Below, piece by piece: positions 23,587-31,269 of a stretch of DNA of 35,269 nt. Each line of letters begins with the position of its first letter. The first letter of the stretch is position 1. Source of the DNA: Gammaproteobacteria bacterium. GTDB taxonomy: Bacteria; Pseudomonadota; Gammaproteobacteria; Steroidobacterales; Steroidobacteraceae. Where the stretch lies: contig JAGWPY010000035.1 of the NCBI GenBank assembly GCA_028870275.1, forward strand, positions 1 through 35,269, written 5' to 3'. Both the position numbers and the translations under genes were made by a program. The notes beneath the pieces are model-generated. The model ran no database searches. It was not told where the DNA came from and was given only the letters and a program-made list of their open reading frames with translations.

Positions 23587-24505
23587 AGTCGGCGACGTTC
23601 GCGGCCATCTCGTCGATGCAGCGCTGACGCGCTTCGCGCGCGGCCCAGGCCACGTGCGGCGTGACCAGCAGGTTGGGCACGGCCGGATCGAGCAGCGGAT
23701 CGCCGTCGACCGGCGGCTCCTTGGCGAGCACGTCGATGCCCGCGCCGCCCAGGCGTCCGGCCGACAGCGCCGCGACCAGTGCCGCGCCATCCACGAGCGC
23801 GCCGCGGGCGGTGTTGATGAGCAGCGCATCGGGGCGCATCAGCGCGAGCCGTCGCGCATCGATCAGGCCGCGGGTCGCTTCGGTCAACGGGCAATGCAGC
23901 GATACGACGTCGGCCACGCCGAGGAGCTCATCGAGTTCGAGCCGTCCGGGCACCGGTTCCGCGCCAGGGCGGTTGGCGATCAGCACGCGCATGCCGAAGG
24001 CATCGGCAATGCGGGCGACGCCGCCGCCCAGGGTGCCGAAGCCGACGATGCCGAGCGTGCGGCCGGCGAGCTCGCGGATCGGTTGCGCGGGCAGCGTGAA
24101 CTGCGCGCTCGCCGACCAGGAGCCGTCGGTCGCGAGCCGGCCATATTCGCGCAGCCGCTGAGTGAGGCAGAGGATCAGCGCCCAGACGTGCTGCGCGACC
24201 GAGGCCGTGCAGTAGCCGCGCACGTTGCACACGCCGATGCCGAGCGCACGCGCGGCCTCGAGGTCGATGTTGTCGGTTCCGGTCGCGGCGAGCGCGATCA
24301 GGCGCAATCGCCGCGCCCGCCGCAGGATGGCGCCGGACAGCCGCAGCTTGTTGAGCAGCAGGACTTCGGCTTCCTCGACCACGGTTTCGACCGCTTCCTG
24401 CAGGGTATTCTCCCGCAGTTCCAATTCCGGCATCACGGCCTCGAGGGCCGAGGGATCGAGATCGCCGTAGGAGACCGTGCCGTAGTCGAGGAATATCGAG
24501 CGCAT
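23552..24505 (-). CDS. D-2-hydroxyacid dehydrogenase, glycerate dehydrogenase/hydroxypyruvate reductase-like
   Basis: A cytoplasmic NAD(P)-dependent oxidoreductase of the D-isomer family. The 317-residue product has the Rossmann motif GFGTLGGG (155-162) and catalytic Arg234 (NTARGALVDG), Glu263 (DVLAKEPP) and His284 (TPHVAWA). The N-terminal TGTDNIDLEAARALGIGVCN is typical. VLAKEPP and TPHVAWAAREAR resemble hydroxypyruvate reductase (HprA), the best guess; exact substrate is not decided. It is divergent from the rhomboid gene and overlaps the 3' end of deaD. Confidence 0.9.
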   Translation of the reverse strand: MRSIFLDYGTVSYGDLDPSALEAVMPELELRENTLQEAVETVVEEAEVLLLNKLRLSGAILRRARRLRLIALAATGTDNIDLEAARALGIGVCNVRGYCTASVAQHVWALILCLTQRLREYGRLATDGSWSASAQFTLPAQPIRELAGRTLGIVGFGTLGGGVARIADAFGMRVLIANRPGAEPVPGRLELDELLGVADVVSLHCPLTEATRGLIDARRLALMRPDALLINTARGALVDGAALVAALSAGRLGGAGIDVLAKEPPVDGDPLLDPAVPNLLVTPHVAWAAREARQRCIDEMAANVADFIAGGRRARVV

Positions 24506-24510
24506 GGCGC

Positions 24511-24516
24511 TAGAAT
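24511..24516 (+). promoter_or_regulatory. -10 element of the rhomboid gene
   Basis: TAGAAT, with predicted transcription start about 24523, gives a 30-base leader that contains the AAGGTGA Shine-Dalgarno. It lies in the 47-bp region between two divergent genes. Confidence 0.4.
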
Positions 24517-24552
24517 ACCTGCGCCACGGGCAATTCCAAGGTGAAAGGCGCG

Positions 24553-25149
24553 ATGAGAATCTCGGCGGTCAAGGCGTTGATCATCGCGAACGTGGTGGTC
24601 TACCTGCTCCAAGGCCTCTCTCACGGGCTGATCGACGCCTGGTTCGCACTCTGGCCGCTGCAGCCGATCGACGGCGTCTCCTACTTCCACCCCTGGCAGA
24701 TCGTCACCTACGCGTTCCTGCACAGCACGGCGCAGATCACCCATATCCTGTTCAACATGTTCGGCCTGTGGATGTTCGGCACCCAGGTCGAACGTTACGT
24801 CGGGCCGCGCCGGCTGCTCGCCGTGTACTTCGCCTCCGTGGTGACCGCGGCCCTGTCCCAGCTGTTCGTGCCGGCGCTGTTCCATGCGCCGCCGGAGCCC
24901 ACCATCGGCGCCTCGGGCGGGGTGTTCGGATTGCTGCTCGTGTATGCGTATCTGTTTCCACGCAGCAAGGTGATTCCGCTGATTCCGCCGATCCCCATGC
25001 CCGCATGGCTGTTCGCGACGCTCTATGCGGGGCTGGAACTGTTCCTCGGCGTGACCGGCAGCGAGATGGGTGTGGCCCACTTCGCGCACCTGGGTGGCAT
25101 GATCGGCGCGGCTCTGGTGATCTTCCGCTGGAGGACGCGGCGGGTCTGA
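24553..25149 (+). CDS. Rhomboid family intramembrane serine protease
   Basis: It cleaves transmembrane substrates within the inner membrane. The 198-residue, six-helix product has the HxxxN-type motif HILFNMFGLWMFG (Asn68), the nucleophile Ser121 in TIGASGGVFGLL, and the His of VAHFAHLGGMIGA (His179). The compact length indicates the basic six-helix form with no extra domain. ATG 24553 is preferred because AAGGTGA lies 8 bases upstream; the GTG at 24541 would overlap that site and add four residues. Natural substrates are not known. Confidence 0.93.
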   Translation: MRISAVKALIIANVVVYLLQGLSHGLIDAWFALWPLQPIDGVSYFHPWQIVTYAFLHSTAQITHILFNMFGLWMFGTQVERYVGPRRLLAVYFASVVTAALSQLFVPALFHAPPEPTIGASGGVFGLLLVYAYLFPRSKVIPLIPPIPMPAWLFATLYAGLELFLGVTGSEMGVAHFAHLGGMIGAALVIFRWRTRRV

Positions 25150-25163
25150 GGGCGCGCGCGGGG

Positions 25164-25187
25164 GTCGGGCCCGCCGGCCGGCGGGAC
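25164..25187. terminator. GC-rich palindrome between rhomboid and yajQ
   Basis: A perfect 16-bp palindrome, CCCGCCGGCCGGCGGG (25170-25185), lies between the convergent rhomboid and yajQ stops. There is no T-run. A terminator or pause function is inferred from location. Confidence 0.5.
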
Positions 25188-25191
25188 GCCT

Positions 25192-25674
25192 TCAGTCGCG
25201 GAAGTTGTTGAACTGCAGCGGCACGCCGAGCTCCGCCCGGCGCAACATCGCGATCGCCTCCTGCAGATCGTCGCGCTGCTTGCCGGTCACCCGCACCTTC
25301 TCGCCCTGGACCTGGGCCTGAACCTTGAGTTTCGAGTCCTTCACGAGCCGGGTGATCTTGCGGCCCGTGTCGGCGTCGACGCCGTGCTTCAGCACCACTT
25401 TCTGGGCGGCGCGCGCCAGGTTCACCTCGGGTTTCTGGGCGTCGATGCAGCCGACGTCGATGCCGCGCTTGGCGAGCTTGAGCTTCAGGATCTCCAGCAT
25501 CTGTTTGAGCTGGAACTCGGCCGGGGCGGTCATGGTCACGGTCGTCTCGAGCAGGGCGAAGGAGGCCTCGAGCCCCTTGAAGTCGAAGCGCTGGGCGAGT
25601 TCCCTCGAGGCCTGGTCGACTGCGTTGGTGAGTTCGTGCAGGTCGATTTCCGATACGACGTCGAACGAGGGCAT
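25192..25674 (-). CDS. yajQ: YajQ family nucleotide-binding protein
   Basis: A small cytoplasmic protein of two ferredoxin-like domains; family members in Xanthomonas and Pseudomonas have been reported to bind cyclic di-GMP and affect virulence gene expression. The 160-residue product has the full family pattern: MPSFDVVSEIDLHELTNAVD, RFDFKG, KRGID, VKDSKLKVQAQVQGEKVRVT and the C-terminal PLQFNNFRD. Its start lies only 4 bases after the stop of the ABC exporter, so the two form an operon. The co-occurrence of a cyclic di-GMP riboswitch in this window is noted separately. Confidence 0.96.
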   Translation of the reverse strand: MPSFDVVSEIDLHELTNAVDQASRELAQRFDFKGLEASFALLETTVTMTAPAEFQLKQMLEILKLKLAKRGIDVGCIDAQKPEVNLARAAQKVVLKHGVDADTGRKITRLVKDSKLKVQAQVQGEKVRVTGKQRDDLQEAIAMLRRAELGVPLQFNNFRD

Positions 25675-25678
25675 GGCT

Positions 25679-27544
25679 TCAACGATACCCGCGCGCCTGC
25701 AAAGTGAAAAGCCGGGCGTACCGGCCGTCGAGGCTCATGAGCTCCGCATGGCTGCCGCGCTCGACGATGCGCCCCGCCTCGAGCACCAGGATCTGATCGG
25801 CCATGCGCACGGTCGAGAACCGGTGGGAGATCACGATCGCGATGCGCCGGCGGGTGAGTTCGCGGAAGTGCTCGAATACCTGCGCTTCGGCCGCGGCATC
25901 GATCGCGGCGGTCGGTTCGTCGAGCACCAGGATGTCGGCGTCGCGCCGCATGAAGGCGCGGGCCAGCGCGATCTTCTGCCATTGTCCGCCCGAGAGTTCC
26001 CGGCCGTCCTGGAACCACTTGCCGAGCTGGGTGCGATATCCGGCCGGCAACTGGTCGACGAACTCGGCCGCGAGGCCCTGCTCGGCCGCCGCCCGCCAGC
26101 GCGCCTCGTCGTCGAAGGAGCGTTCGTCGCCGGCGCCGATGTTCTCGCCGACCAGCATCTGGTAGCGGGCGAAGTCCTGGAAGATCACGCCGATCCGCCG
26201 ACGCAGGACCTCCTCGTCCCAGTCGGCGAGGTCGCGCCCGTCGAGCAGGATGCGGCCGCGGGTCGGTCGGTACAGGCGGGTGAGCAGCTTGATCAGGGTG
26301 GTCTTGCCCGAACCGTTCTCGCCGACCAGCGCCAGGCTCTCTCCGGGCCGCACGTGCAGATCGATGCCGGCGAGCGCCGGAGCGCTCGTGCCGGGATAGG
26401 TGAACTCGACCGCCTCGAAGCGGATCCCGTCGCCCGGCGTGATGCCTTCGCGCGCGCTGCCGGTCGGCCGGCCGACCGGCTGCTCGAGATACTCGTAGAG
26501 CGTGGACAGGTACAGATTGTCCTCGTAGAGCCCGCCGATCGCCGTGAGTGCCGCGCTGACCGCGGCCTGACCCTGTCGGAACAGCATGAGATACATGGTC
26601 ATCTGGCCGAGCGTGATGCGCCCGGCGACGGTCACGGCGGCGATCCACGCGTAGCCCCCGTAGAGCGCCCCGGTGCCGAGCAGGCCGAGCGCGAAGCCCC
26701 AGGAGTCCCTGCGGACCGACAGGTCGCGATCCTCGCTGTAGAGGCGCGTGAAGATGTCGCGATAGCGGCCGAGCAGGCGCGGCCCGAGTCCGAAGAGCTT
26801 GACCTCCTTGGCGTGGTCCTCGCGGGCGAGCACCGACTCGAGGTACATCTGCATGCGCGACTCCGGCGCCCGCCAGCGGAACAGGCGGAACGCCTCGCCG
26901 GAGAAGCGCGTCTCGGCGAAGAACGAGGGTAGTCCCGCGGCGGCGAGCAACAGCACCGCCCAGGGTGAGAATTTAACCAGCAGGGCGCCGAATGAGATCA
27001 GCGAGATGCCGTTCTGGATCAAACCGAAGGTGCGCATCACCAGGCTCAAGGGGCGGCTCGAGGCCTCGCGCCGCGCGCTGGTGAGCTTGTCGTAGAACTC
27101 CGAGTCCTCGAACTGGGTGAGATCGAGCGTGAGGGCCTTCTCGAGGATCATCACGTTCACGCGCTGGCCGAGCTGGGCGCGCAGCAGCGACTGCGCGAGC
27201 GAGAGGCCGCGCGCGGCGGCGGCCGCGGCGGCCACGCAGGCCGCCTCGAGCGCGACCAGGGTCCAGACGTGGGCGAGCGGCAGAGCGCCGCTCAGCTGGT
27301 GGATGCGTGCGCCCTGGACCACGGCATCGACGATCAGCGAGCCGATCCAGGCGATCGCCGCGGGCATGAGGCCGGCCACCGCGGTCATCGCGGCCAGGGC
27401 GAGCGTGAGCAGGCGGTCGGTGGTCCAGACGAGCGCGAGCGCGCGCCGGCTGTAGGCGAACACGCCGAGGAAGCCGCGCTGCAGGTCGGCGGCGCCGTCC
27501 TCGGACGTGCCCCGCATTCGGGTTTTCTTCAGGATGCCATCCAC
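25679..27544 (-). CDS. ABC exporter, fused permease and ATPase
   Basis: A half-transporter with an N-terminal six-helix membrane domain (about 30-330) and a C-terminal ATPase. Walker A is GENGSGKTT (408-416), then Q-loop IFQDF, a DGRELSGGQWQKIALARAF signature (about 515-533), Walker B ILVLDEPTAAID and the H-loop SHRFSTVR. The 621-residue length fits an exporter half that dimerises. The signature LSGGQWQK, GENIGAGD and the cytoplasmic stretch TQFEDSEFYDKLTSARREAS resemble exporters near peptide/lantibiotic types rather than MsbA. The substrate is unknown. Start 27544 (GAGG 3 bases upstream) or the ATG at 27517 are both possible. yajQ follows. Confidence 0.9.
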   Translation of the reverse strand: MDGILKKTRMRGTSEDGAADLQRGFLGVFAYSRRALALVWTTDRLLTLALAAMTAVAGLMPAAIAWIGSLIVDAVVQGARIHQLSGALPLAHVWTLVALEAACVAAAAAAARGLSLAQSLLRAQLGQRVNVMILEKALTLDLTQFEDSEFYDKLTSARREASSRPLSLVMRTFGLIQNGISLISFGALLVKFSPWAVLLLAAAGLPSFFAETRFSGEAFRLFRWRAPESRMQMYLESVLAREDHAKEVKLFGLGPRLLGRYRDIFTRLYSEDRDLSVRRDSWGFALGLLGTGALYGGYAWIAAVTVAGRITLGQMTMYLMLFRQGQAAVSAALTAIGGLYEDNLYLSTLYEYLEQPVGRPTGSAREGITPGDGIRFEAVEFTYPGTSAPALAGIDLHVRPGESLALVGENGSGKTTLIKLLTRLYRPTRGRILLDGRDLADWDEEVLRRRIGVIFQDFARYQMLVGENIGAGDERSFDDEARWRAAAEQGLAAEFVDQLPAGYRTQLGKWFQDGRELSGGQWQKIALARAFMRRDADILVLDEPTAAIDAAAEAQVFEHFRELTRRRIAIVISHRFSTVRMADQILVLEAGRIVERGSHAELMSLDGRYARLFTLQARGYR

Positions 27545-27622
27545 CTCGGGGAACGCGCCTCAGGCTCGGTTCGCGACCGGTTTGCGAATTCGTCTGGCGC
27601 GGCGAAACAAGTGCGCCACGGA

Positions 27623-27628
27623 CTATAA
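27623..27628 (+). promoter_or_regulatory. Consensus -10 hexamer before the small 27663 gene
   Basis: A perfect TATAAT with predicted start near 27635 and a leader of about 28 bases. No -35 match at 16-18 bp. Confidence 0.45.
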
Positions 27629-27662
27629 TATCCGCGGTCGTCCTCTGCATGGCGGTGCCTCG

Positions 27663-28016
27663 GTGAAATTCAAGCCTCTGCTCGATCGATGGAAGAAGCA
27701 ATCCGCGCCGGTCCTGACCGCCGAGGAATATGCGGTGCGGCTGCCGCTCGACGACGCCGCGCGCCTGCGTGCCCTGGCGGAACTGTTCCCCGGGTGCGCT
27801 CTGGAGGGCATCATCACCGACCTGCTGCACGCCTCGCTCGACGAAATCGCCGCCTCGATGCCCTACGAGCCGGGCCCGAAAGTGATTTCCCGCGACGAGC
27901 AGGGCGACCCGGTCTACGAGGACGTCGGCATGACCCCGCGCTTCGTCGAGGCTACCCGGCGCATCAAGAAGACGCTCGAGGCGGAGCGGCCGGCGAATGG
28001 CCGGCGGCCGGCTTGA
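27663..28016 (+). CDS. Small protein of unknown function, possible ribbon-helix-helix fold, upstream of trp
   Basis: I do not recognise a named family with certainty; similar short proteins in gammaproteobacteria are, as I recall, loosely annotated as pilus-related. The 117-residue product has a basic start (KFKPLLDRWKK). Residues 25-62 have the shape strand (VRLPLDD), helix (AARLRALAELFPG), turn, helix (ALEGIITDLLHASLDEI), which resembles an Arc/CopG ribbon-helix-helix unit. The C-terminal half holds YEPGPKVISRDEQGDPVYED and a basic helix. Start is a GTG with a poor ribosome site; no in-frame ATG fits. The stop codon lies within the -35 of the trp promoter. Confidence 0.7.
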   Translation: MKFKPLLDRWKKQSAPVLTAEEYAVRLPLDDAARLRALAELFPGCALEGIITDLLHASLDEIAASMPYEPGPKVISRDEQGDPVYEDVGMTPRFVEATRRIKKTLEAERPANGRRPA

Positions 28017-28042
28017 CGCTGACGGCGGATGCCGGCGATACT
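28013..28042 (+). promoter_or_regulatory. Promoter of the trp operon
   Basis: TTGACG (28013-28018, 5 of 6) and GATACT (28037-28042, 4 of 6) with an 18-bp spacer. The predicted start of transcription, about 28049, is the first base of the leader peptide ATG. The -35 overlaps the stop codon of the preceding gene. I see no TrpR-type palindromic operator. Confidence 0.6.
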
Positions 28043-28048
28043 CGATCC

Positions 28049-28105
28049 ATGATGAATACGACCTCGAAGACCTTCGCCCGGTGGTGGTGGCGCAGCCCGC
28101 GCTGA
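28049..28105 (+). CDS. trpL: trp operon leader peptide
   Basis: The frame MMNTTSKTFARWWWRSPR has three consecutive Trp codons (28082-28090) near its end and a TGA at 28103-28105. It stands between a promoter and an intrinsic terminator upstream of trpE, the classic transcription attenuation layout. Shortage of charged tRNA-Trp would stall the ribosome at the TGG run and leave the downstream antiterminator segment free. Two ATG codons stand in tandem at the start; there is no Shine-Dalgarno. Confidence 0.92.
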   Translation: MMNTTSKTFARWWWRSPR

Positions 28106-28191
28106 GGAGAGGGCACTGGCCGAGTTCGTCTGAACCGTCATACTTCGAATATCCAGAACCCATCTCCAGCGCAAGCGGTGATGGGTTTTTT
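28099..28191 (+). promoter_or_regulatory. trp attenuator: antiterminator and Rho-independent terminator
   Basis: The terminator is ACCCATC (28158-28164) with GATGGGT (28180-28186). An inner CC-A-GC/GC-GG stem is capped by a GCAA tetraloop, and the run T28186-T28191 follows. The competing antiterminator pairs GCGCTG (28099-28104), GAGA (28107-28110) and GGG (28111-28113) with CAGCGC (28167-28172), TCTC (28163-28166) and CCC (28159-28161): 13 pairs with only small bulges. The upstream strand includes the leader stop codon, so a ribosome that finishes the peptide covers it and terminator formation follows. A ribosome held at the TGG codons leaves it free. A 1:2 pausing hairpin is only weakly visible (CAGC/GCTG, 28093-28104). 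Confidence 0.92.
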
Positions 28192-28220
28192 GTTGTCCGT
28201 CGCTTTTGCGGATCGTACGC

Positions 28221-29609
28221 ATGCTGAAGTCGCCTTTCGACATCGCCGCCGACCTCGACACACCGGTGTCGGCCTACCTGAAACTCGCGCCGTTCCGGCC
28301 GCGCTTCCTGCTGGAGAGCGTCGAGGGCGGCGAGCGTCTCGCGCGCTACTCGTTCATCGGCTTCGGGGATTGCCTCGAGGTGCGCCTCGACGCCCAGGGG
28401 CTCGAGGTCGACGGGCGGCGTGAGCCGCGTCCGGCGACCCAGGTCGAACTGCTCGATGCGCTGCGCGGCGCCCTCGCGCGCGCGCCGCGTCCGCGTCCGC
28501 AATTGCCCGGGGTGCCGCTCTCCGGAGGACTGGTTGGCTATACCGCCTACGACGCGGTGCGCTATTTCGAGCGCCTGCCCGGCCGCAGCCTCGATGCCAC
28601 CGAAGCGCCGCATGCGCACTATGTCGCGCCCAAGTCGCTCCTGGTGTTCGACCATCTGACCCGGGGCGTCGCGCTGTTGCACGACGGCACGGAGGAGGAG
28701 CGGCTCGCGCTGCGCCGCGAGGTGGTCCGCGCATTGCGCGGCCCGGTGCCGGTCGCGGCCGCCGCGGGCCGATTCTCGCCGGCGACCCCGTCGCTCGACG
28801 AAGCGGCGCATGCGGCGCTCGTGCATCGCGCCCAGGAGTACATCGCCTCCGGCGACGTCTACCAGCTGGTGCTGTCGGCGCGCTTCGAGGGCCGGCACGA
28901 GCTCTCGCCGTTCGAGGTCTATCGTGCGCTGCGACTGCTCAATCCCTCGCCTTACATGTACTTCTGCGAACTCGGCGACATCACGGTCGTCGGCTCCTCG
29001 CCCGAAGCGCTCGTCAAGCTGCATGACGGCCGGGCGCAGCTGCGGCCGATCGCCGGCTCCCGGCCGCGCGGCGCCGAGCCCGAGCAAGACGCCGCGCTCG
29101 AGGCGGAACTGCTCGCCGATCCGAAGGAGAATTCCGAGCACGTGATGCTCGTCGATCTGGCGCGCAACGATCTCGGCCGGGTCGCGGTCGCCGGATCGGT
29201 CGCGGTCGATCCCTACCGGGTGATCGAGCGCTACAGTCACGTGATGCACATGGTGAGCGGCGTCGGCGGACGGCTCCTGCCGGGGCGGGATGCGTTCGAC
29301 CTGTTCGCGGCGACCTTTCCGGCCGGTACCCTGGTCGGCGCACCGAAGGTGCGGGCCATGCAGATCATCGATGAGCTCGAGCCCGTCGGCCGGCAGCTCT
29401 ACGGAGGAACGGTCGGCTATTTCGGCCGACAGGGCGACATGGACCAGGCGATCACGATCCGTACGCTCGTGTTCCGCGGCGACCGCTACAGCTATCAGGC
29501 GGGCGGCGGTATCGTCGCCGACAGCCGGCCGCGGGCCGAGTACGAGGAAGTGCTCGCCAAGAGCGCGGTGCTGCGTCGCGCCCTGGCACTCGCCGCGGAG
29601 GGCCTGTAG
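28221..29609 (+). CDS. trpE: Anthranilate synthase component I TrpE
   Basis: It makes anthranilate from chorismate with ammonia from TrpG. The 462-residue product has the feedback-site motif LLES in RFLLESVEGGERLARYSF, the chorismate-binding core SPEALVK, PIAGSRPRG, LLADPKENSEHVMLVDLARNDLGRV (within the TrpE/PabB signature), FPAGTLVGAPKVRAM and YQAGGGIVADS. ATG 28221 is preferred; an in-frame TTG at 28206 is possible. The presence of LLES suggests inhibition by tryptophan. First structural gene of trpEGDCFBA, 30 bases after the attenuator. trpG follows after 3 bases. Confidence 0.96.
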   Translation: MLKSPFDIAADLDTPVSAYLKLAPFRPRFLLESVEGGERLARYSFIGFGDCLEVRLDAQGLEVDGRREPRPATQVELLDALRGALARAPRPRPQLPGVPLSGGLVGYTAYDAVRYFERLPGRSLDATEAPHAHYVAPKSLLVFDHLTRGVALLHDGTEEERLALRREVVRALRGPVPVAAAAGRFSPATPSLDEAAHAALVHRAQEYIASGDVYQLVLSARFEGRHELSPFEVYRALRLLNPSPYMYFCELGDITVVGSSPEALVKLHDGRAQLRPIAGSRPRGAEPEQDAALEAELLADPKENSEHVMLVDLARNDLGRVAVAGSVAVDPYRVIERYSHVMHMVSGVGGRLLPGRDAFDLFAATFPAGTLVGAPKVRAMQIIDELEPVGRQLYGGTVGYFGRQGDMDQAITIRTLVFRGDRYSYQAGGGIVADSRPRAEYEEVLAKSAVLRRALALAAEGL

Positions 29610-29612
29610 CTC

Positions 29613-30188
29613 ATGCCTGCGCCCAAGCTGCTGCTGATCGACAACTACGACTCCTTCACCTACAACCTCGTTCAGGCCTTCCTCGTGCTCGGCGCCGAGG
29701 TCGACGTGCGGCGCAACGACGCGATCGGTGTCGAGGAGGCGCTCGCGATGGACCATACCCATCTCGTGATCTCGCCCGGACCCGGCACGCCGCGCGATGC
29801 CGGCGTCTCGCTGGCGATGATCCGGGCGTTCGCCGGCCGCAAGCCGGTATTCGGCGTCTGTCTCGGCCATCAGGCCCTGGTCGAGGCCTTCGGCGGCCGG
29901 GTGGTGCGCGCCGGCCGGCTGATGCACGGCAAGGTCTCGCCGGTCGATCACGACGCGCGCGGCCTGTTCGCCGGTCTCGGTCAGGGATTTGCCGCGGGCC
30001 GCTACCATTCCCTGATCGCCGAACCGCAGTCCCTGCCCGACTGCCTGGAAGTGAGTGCGCGCACCGCCGAGGGGGAGATCATGGGCGTGCGTCACCGAAG
30101 CCTGCCGCTCGAGGGCGTGCAGTTCCACCCCGAGAGCGTGCTCACGCCCGAGGGGCCGGCGTTGATGGCCAATTTCCTCAAGATGTGA
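29613..30188 (+). CDS. trpG: Anthranilate synthase component II TrpG (glutamine amidotransferase)
   Basis: It supplies ammonia from glutamine to TrpE; such subunits may also serve PabB for folate. The 191-residue class-I amidotransferase has [15 protein letters not shown], the oxyanion SPGPGTP, the nucleophile Cys83 in FGVCLGHQ, and the His-Glu dyad in [10 protein letters not shown]. It is a separate protein, not fused to TrpD or TrpE. Confidence 0.96.
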   Translation: MPAPKLLLIDNYDSFTYNLVQAFLVLGAEVDVRRNDAIGVEEALAMDHTHLVISPGPGTPRDAGVSLAMIRAFAGRKPVFGVCLGHQALVEAFGGRVVRAGRLMHGKVSPVDHDARGLFAGLGQGFAAGRYHSLIAEPQSLPDCLEVSARTAEGEIMGVRHRSLPLEGVQFHPESVLTPEGPALMANFLKM

Positions 30189-30192
30189 TCGC

Positions 30193-31269
30193 GTGAACGG
30201 CGAGACGATCCCCACCCTGCGCACGGCGCTCGAACGGCTTCTCGCGCACCAGGACCTCGAGGAGCCGCAGGCGCAGCGTGTGCTCGGCGCGCTCGCCGCG
30301 GCCGAGGCGCCGCCGGCGCTCGCCGGCGCGCTGCTCGCCGCCCTGCGCGCCAAGGGGGTGACCGCCGCGGAAGTGCGCGGCTTCGCCGCCGGCATGCGCT
30401 CGCTCGCGCGAAGACCCGAACTCCCCTGTCCGGTCGATGCGATCGATCTCGTCGGCACCGGCGGCGACGCCTCCGGGAGCCTCAATCTCTCGACCGGCGC
30501 GGCGCTGCTGGCCGCGGCCTGCGGCGCCCGCGTGGTCAAACACGGTAATCGGTCGATTTCCAGCCGCTGCGGCAGCGCCGATCTGGTCGAGGCACTCGGT
30601 CTCGCACTGCCGCTCGATGAGGCCGCGGCCGCGCGCCTGTTCGAGGCGACCGGTTTCACGTTCCTGTTCGCGCCCTACTACCATCCGGCGATGAAGGCGA
30701 TCGGCCCGGTGCGCAGCGCCCTCGGCGTGCGCACGATCTTCAACCTCCTCGGGCCGCTCACCAATCCGGCCGCGCCGCGTCTGCGCCTGATCGGCGCCTA
30801 CGACGCGGCGAGCGCACAGCTGATCGCCGAAACCATCGCCGGTCTCGAGGTCACGCGCGCCTGGGTCGTGCATGGCGCCGCGGGCTGGGACGAGGCGACG
30901 CCGATCGGATCGTTCATCGCGTTCGAGGTGGCCGATGGCCGGGTGAGGCGCCTCGAGATCGATCCGCTCGATCTCGGCCTCGCGCGCTGCACGCCCGCGG
31001 ATCTCGCCGGCGGGGATGCGACCCGCAACGCGGCCGCGTTGATCGACGTGTTCGAGCGGCGGGATCGGGGGCCCCATCGCGCCGCCCTGCTGCTGCAGTC
31101 GGGGATCGCCCTGCACCTCGCCGGCCTCGCGGATTCGCCGCGATCCGGAATCAACCTCGCGGCCTCGGCGCTCGAGGATGGCCGTGCGGCCGACTGGCTC
31201 GCCCGCTGGCGCGCGCTCGCCGCGAATGCGAACGTTCAAGCCGGTCTCACCGGGCGCGGCACGACATGA
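30193..31269 (+). CDS. trpD: Anthranilate phosphoribosyltransferase TrpD
   Basis: It joins anthranilate with PRPP. The 358-residue product has the PRPP loop GTGGDASGSLNLST (88-101), KHGNRSISSRCGSADLVEALGL and RTIFNLLGPLTNP. The loop departs from the usual GTGGDG-x-x-T-F-N-I-S-T. The order of residues that bind phosphate is still compatible with activity. Start GTG 30193 follows trpG by 4 bases; the stop overlaps the trpC start (ATGA at 31266-31269). Confidence 0.95.
   Translation: MNGETIPTLRTALERLLAHQDLEEPQAQRVLGALAAAEAPPALAGALLAALRAKGVTAAEVRGFAAGMRSLARRPELPCPVDAIDLVGTGGDASGSLNLSTGAALLAAACGARVVKHGNRSISSRCGSADLVEALGLALPLDEAAAARLFEATGFTFLFAPYYHPAMKAIGPVRSALGVRTIFNLLGPLTNPAAPRLRLIGAYDAASAQLIAETIAGLEVTRAWVVHGAAGWDEATPIGSFIAFEVADGRVRRLEIDPLDLGLARCTPADLAGGDATRNAAALIDVFERRDRGPHRAALLLQSGIALHLAGLADSPRSGINLAASALEDGRAADWLARWRALAANANVQAGLTGRGTT

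Noticed and set aside
26973-30659. 1228-codon minus-strand frame spanning the exporter start, the trp leader and trpE/trpG
   Set aside because: It crosses four real genes and the attenuator, has antisense composition and no domains.
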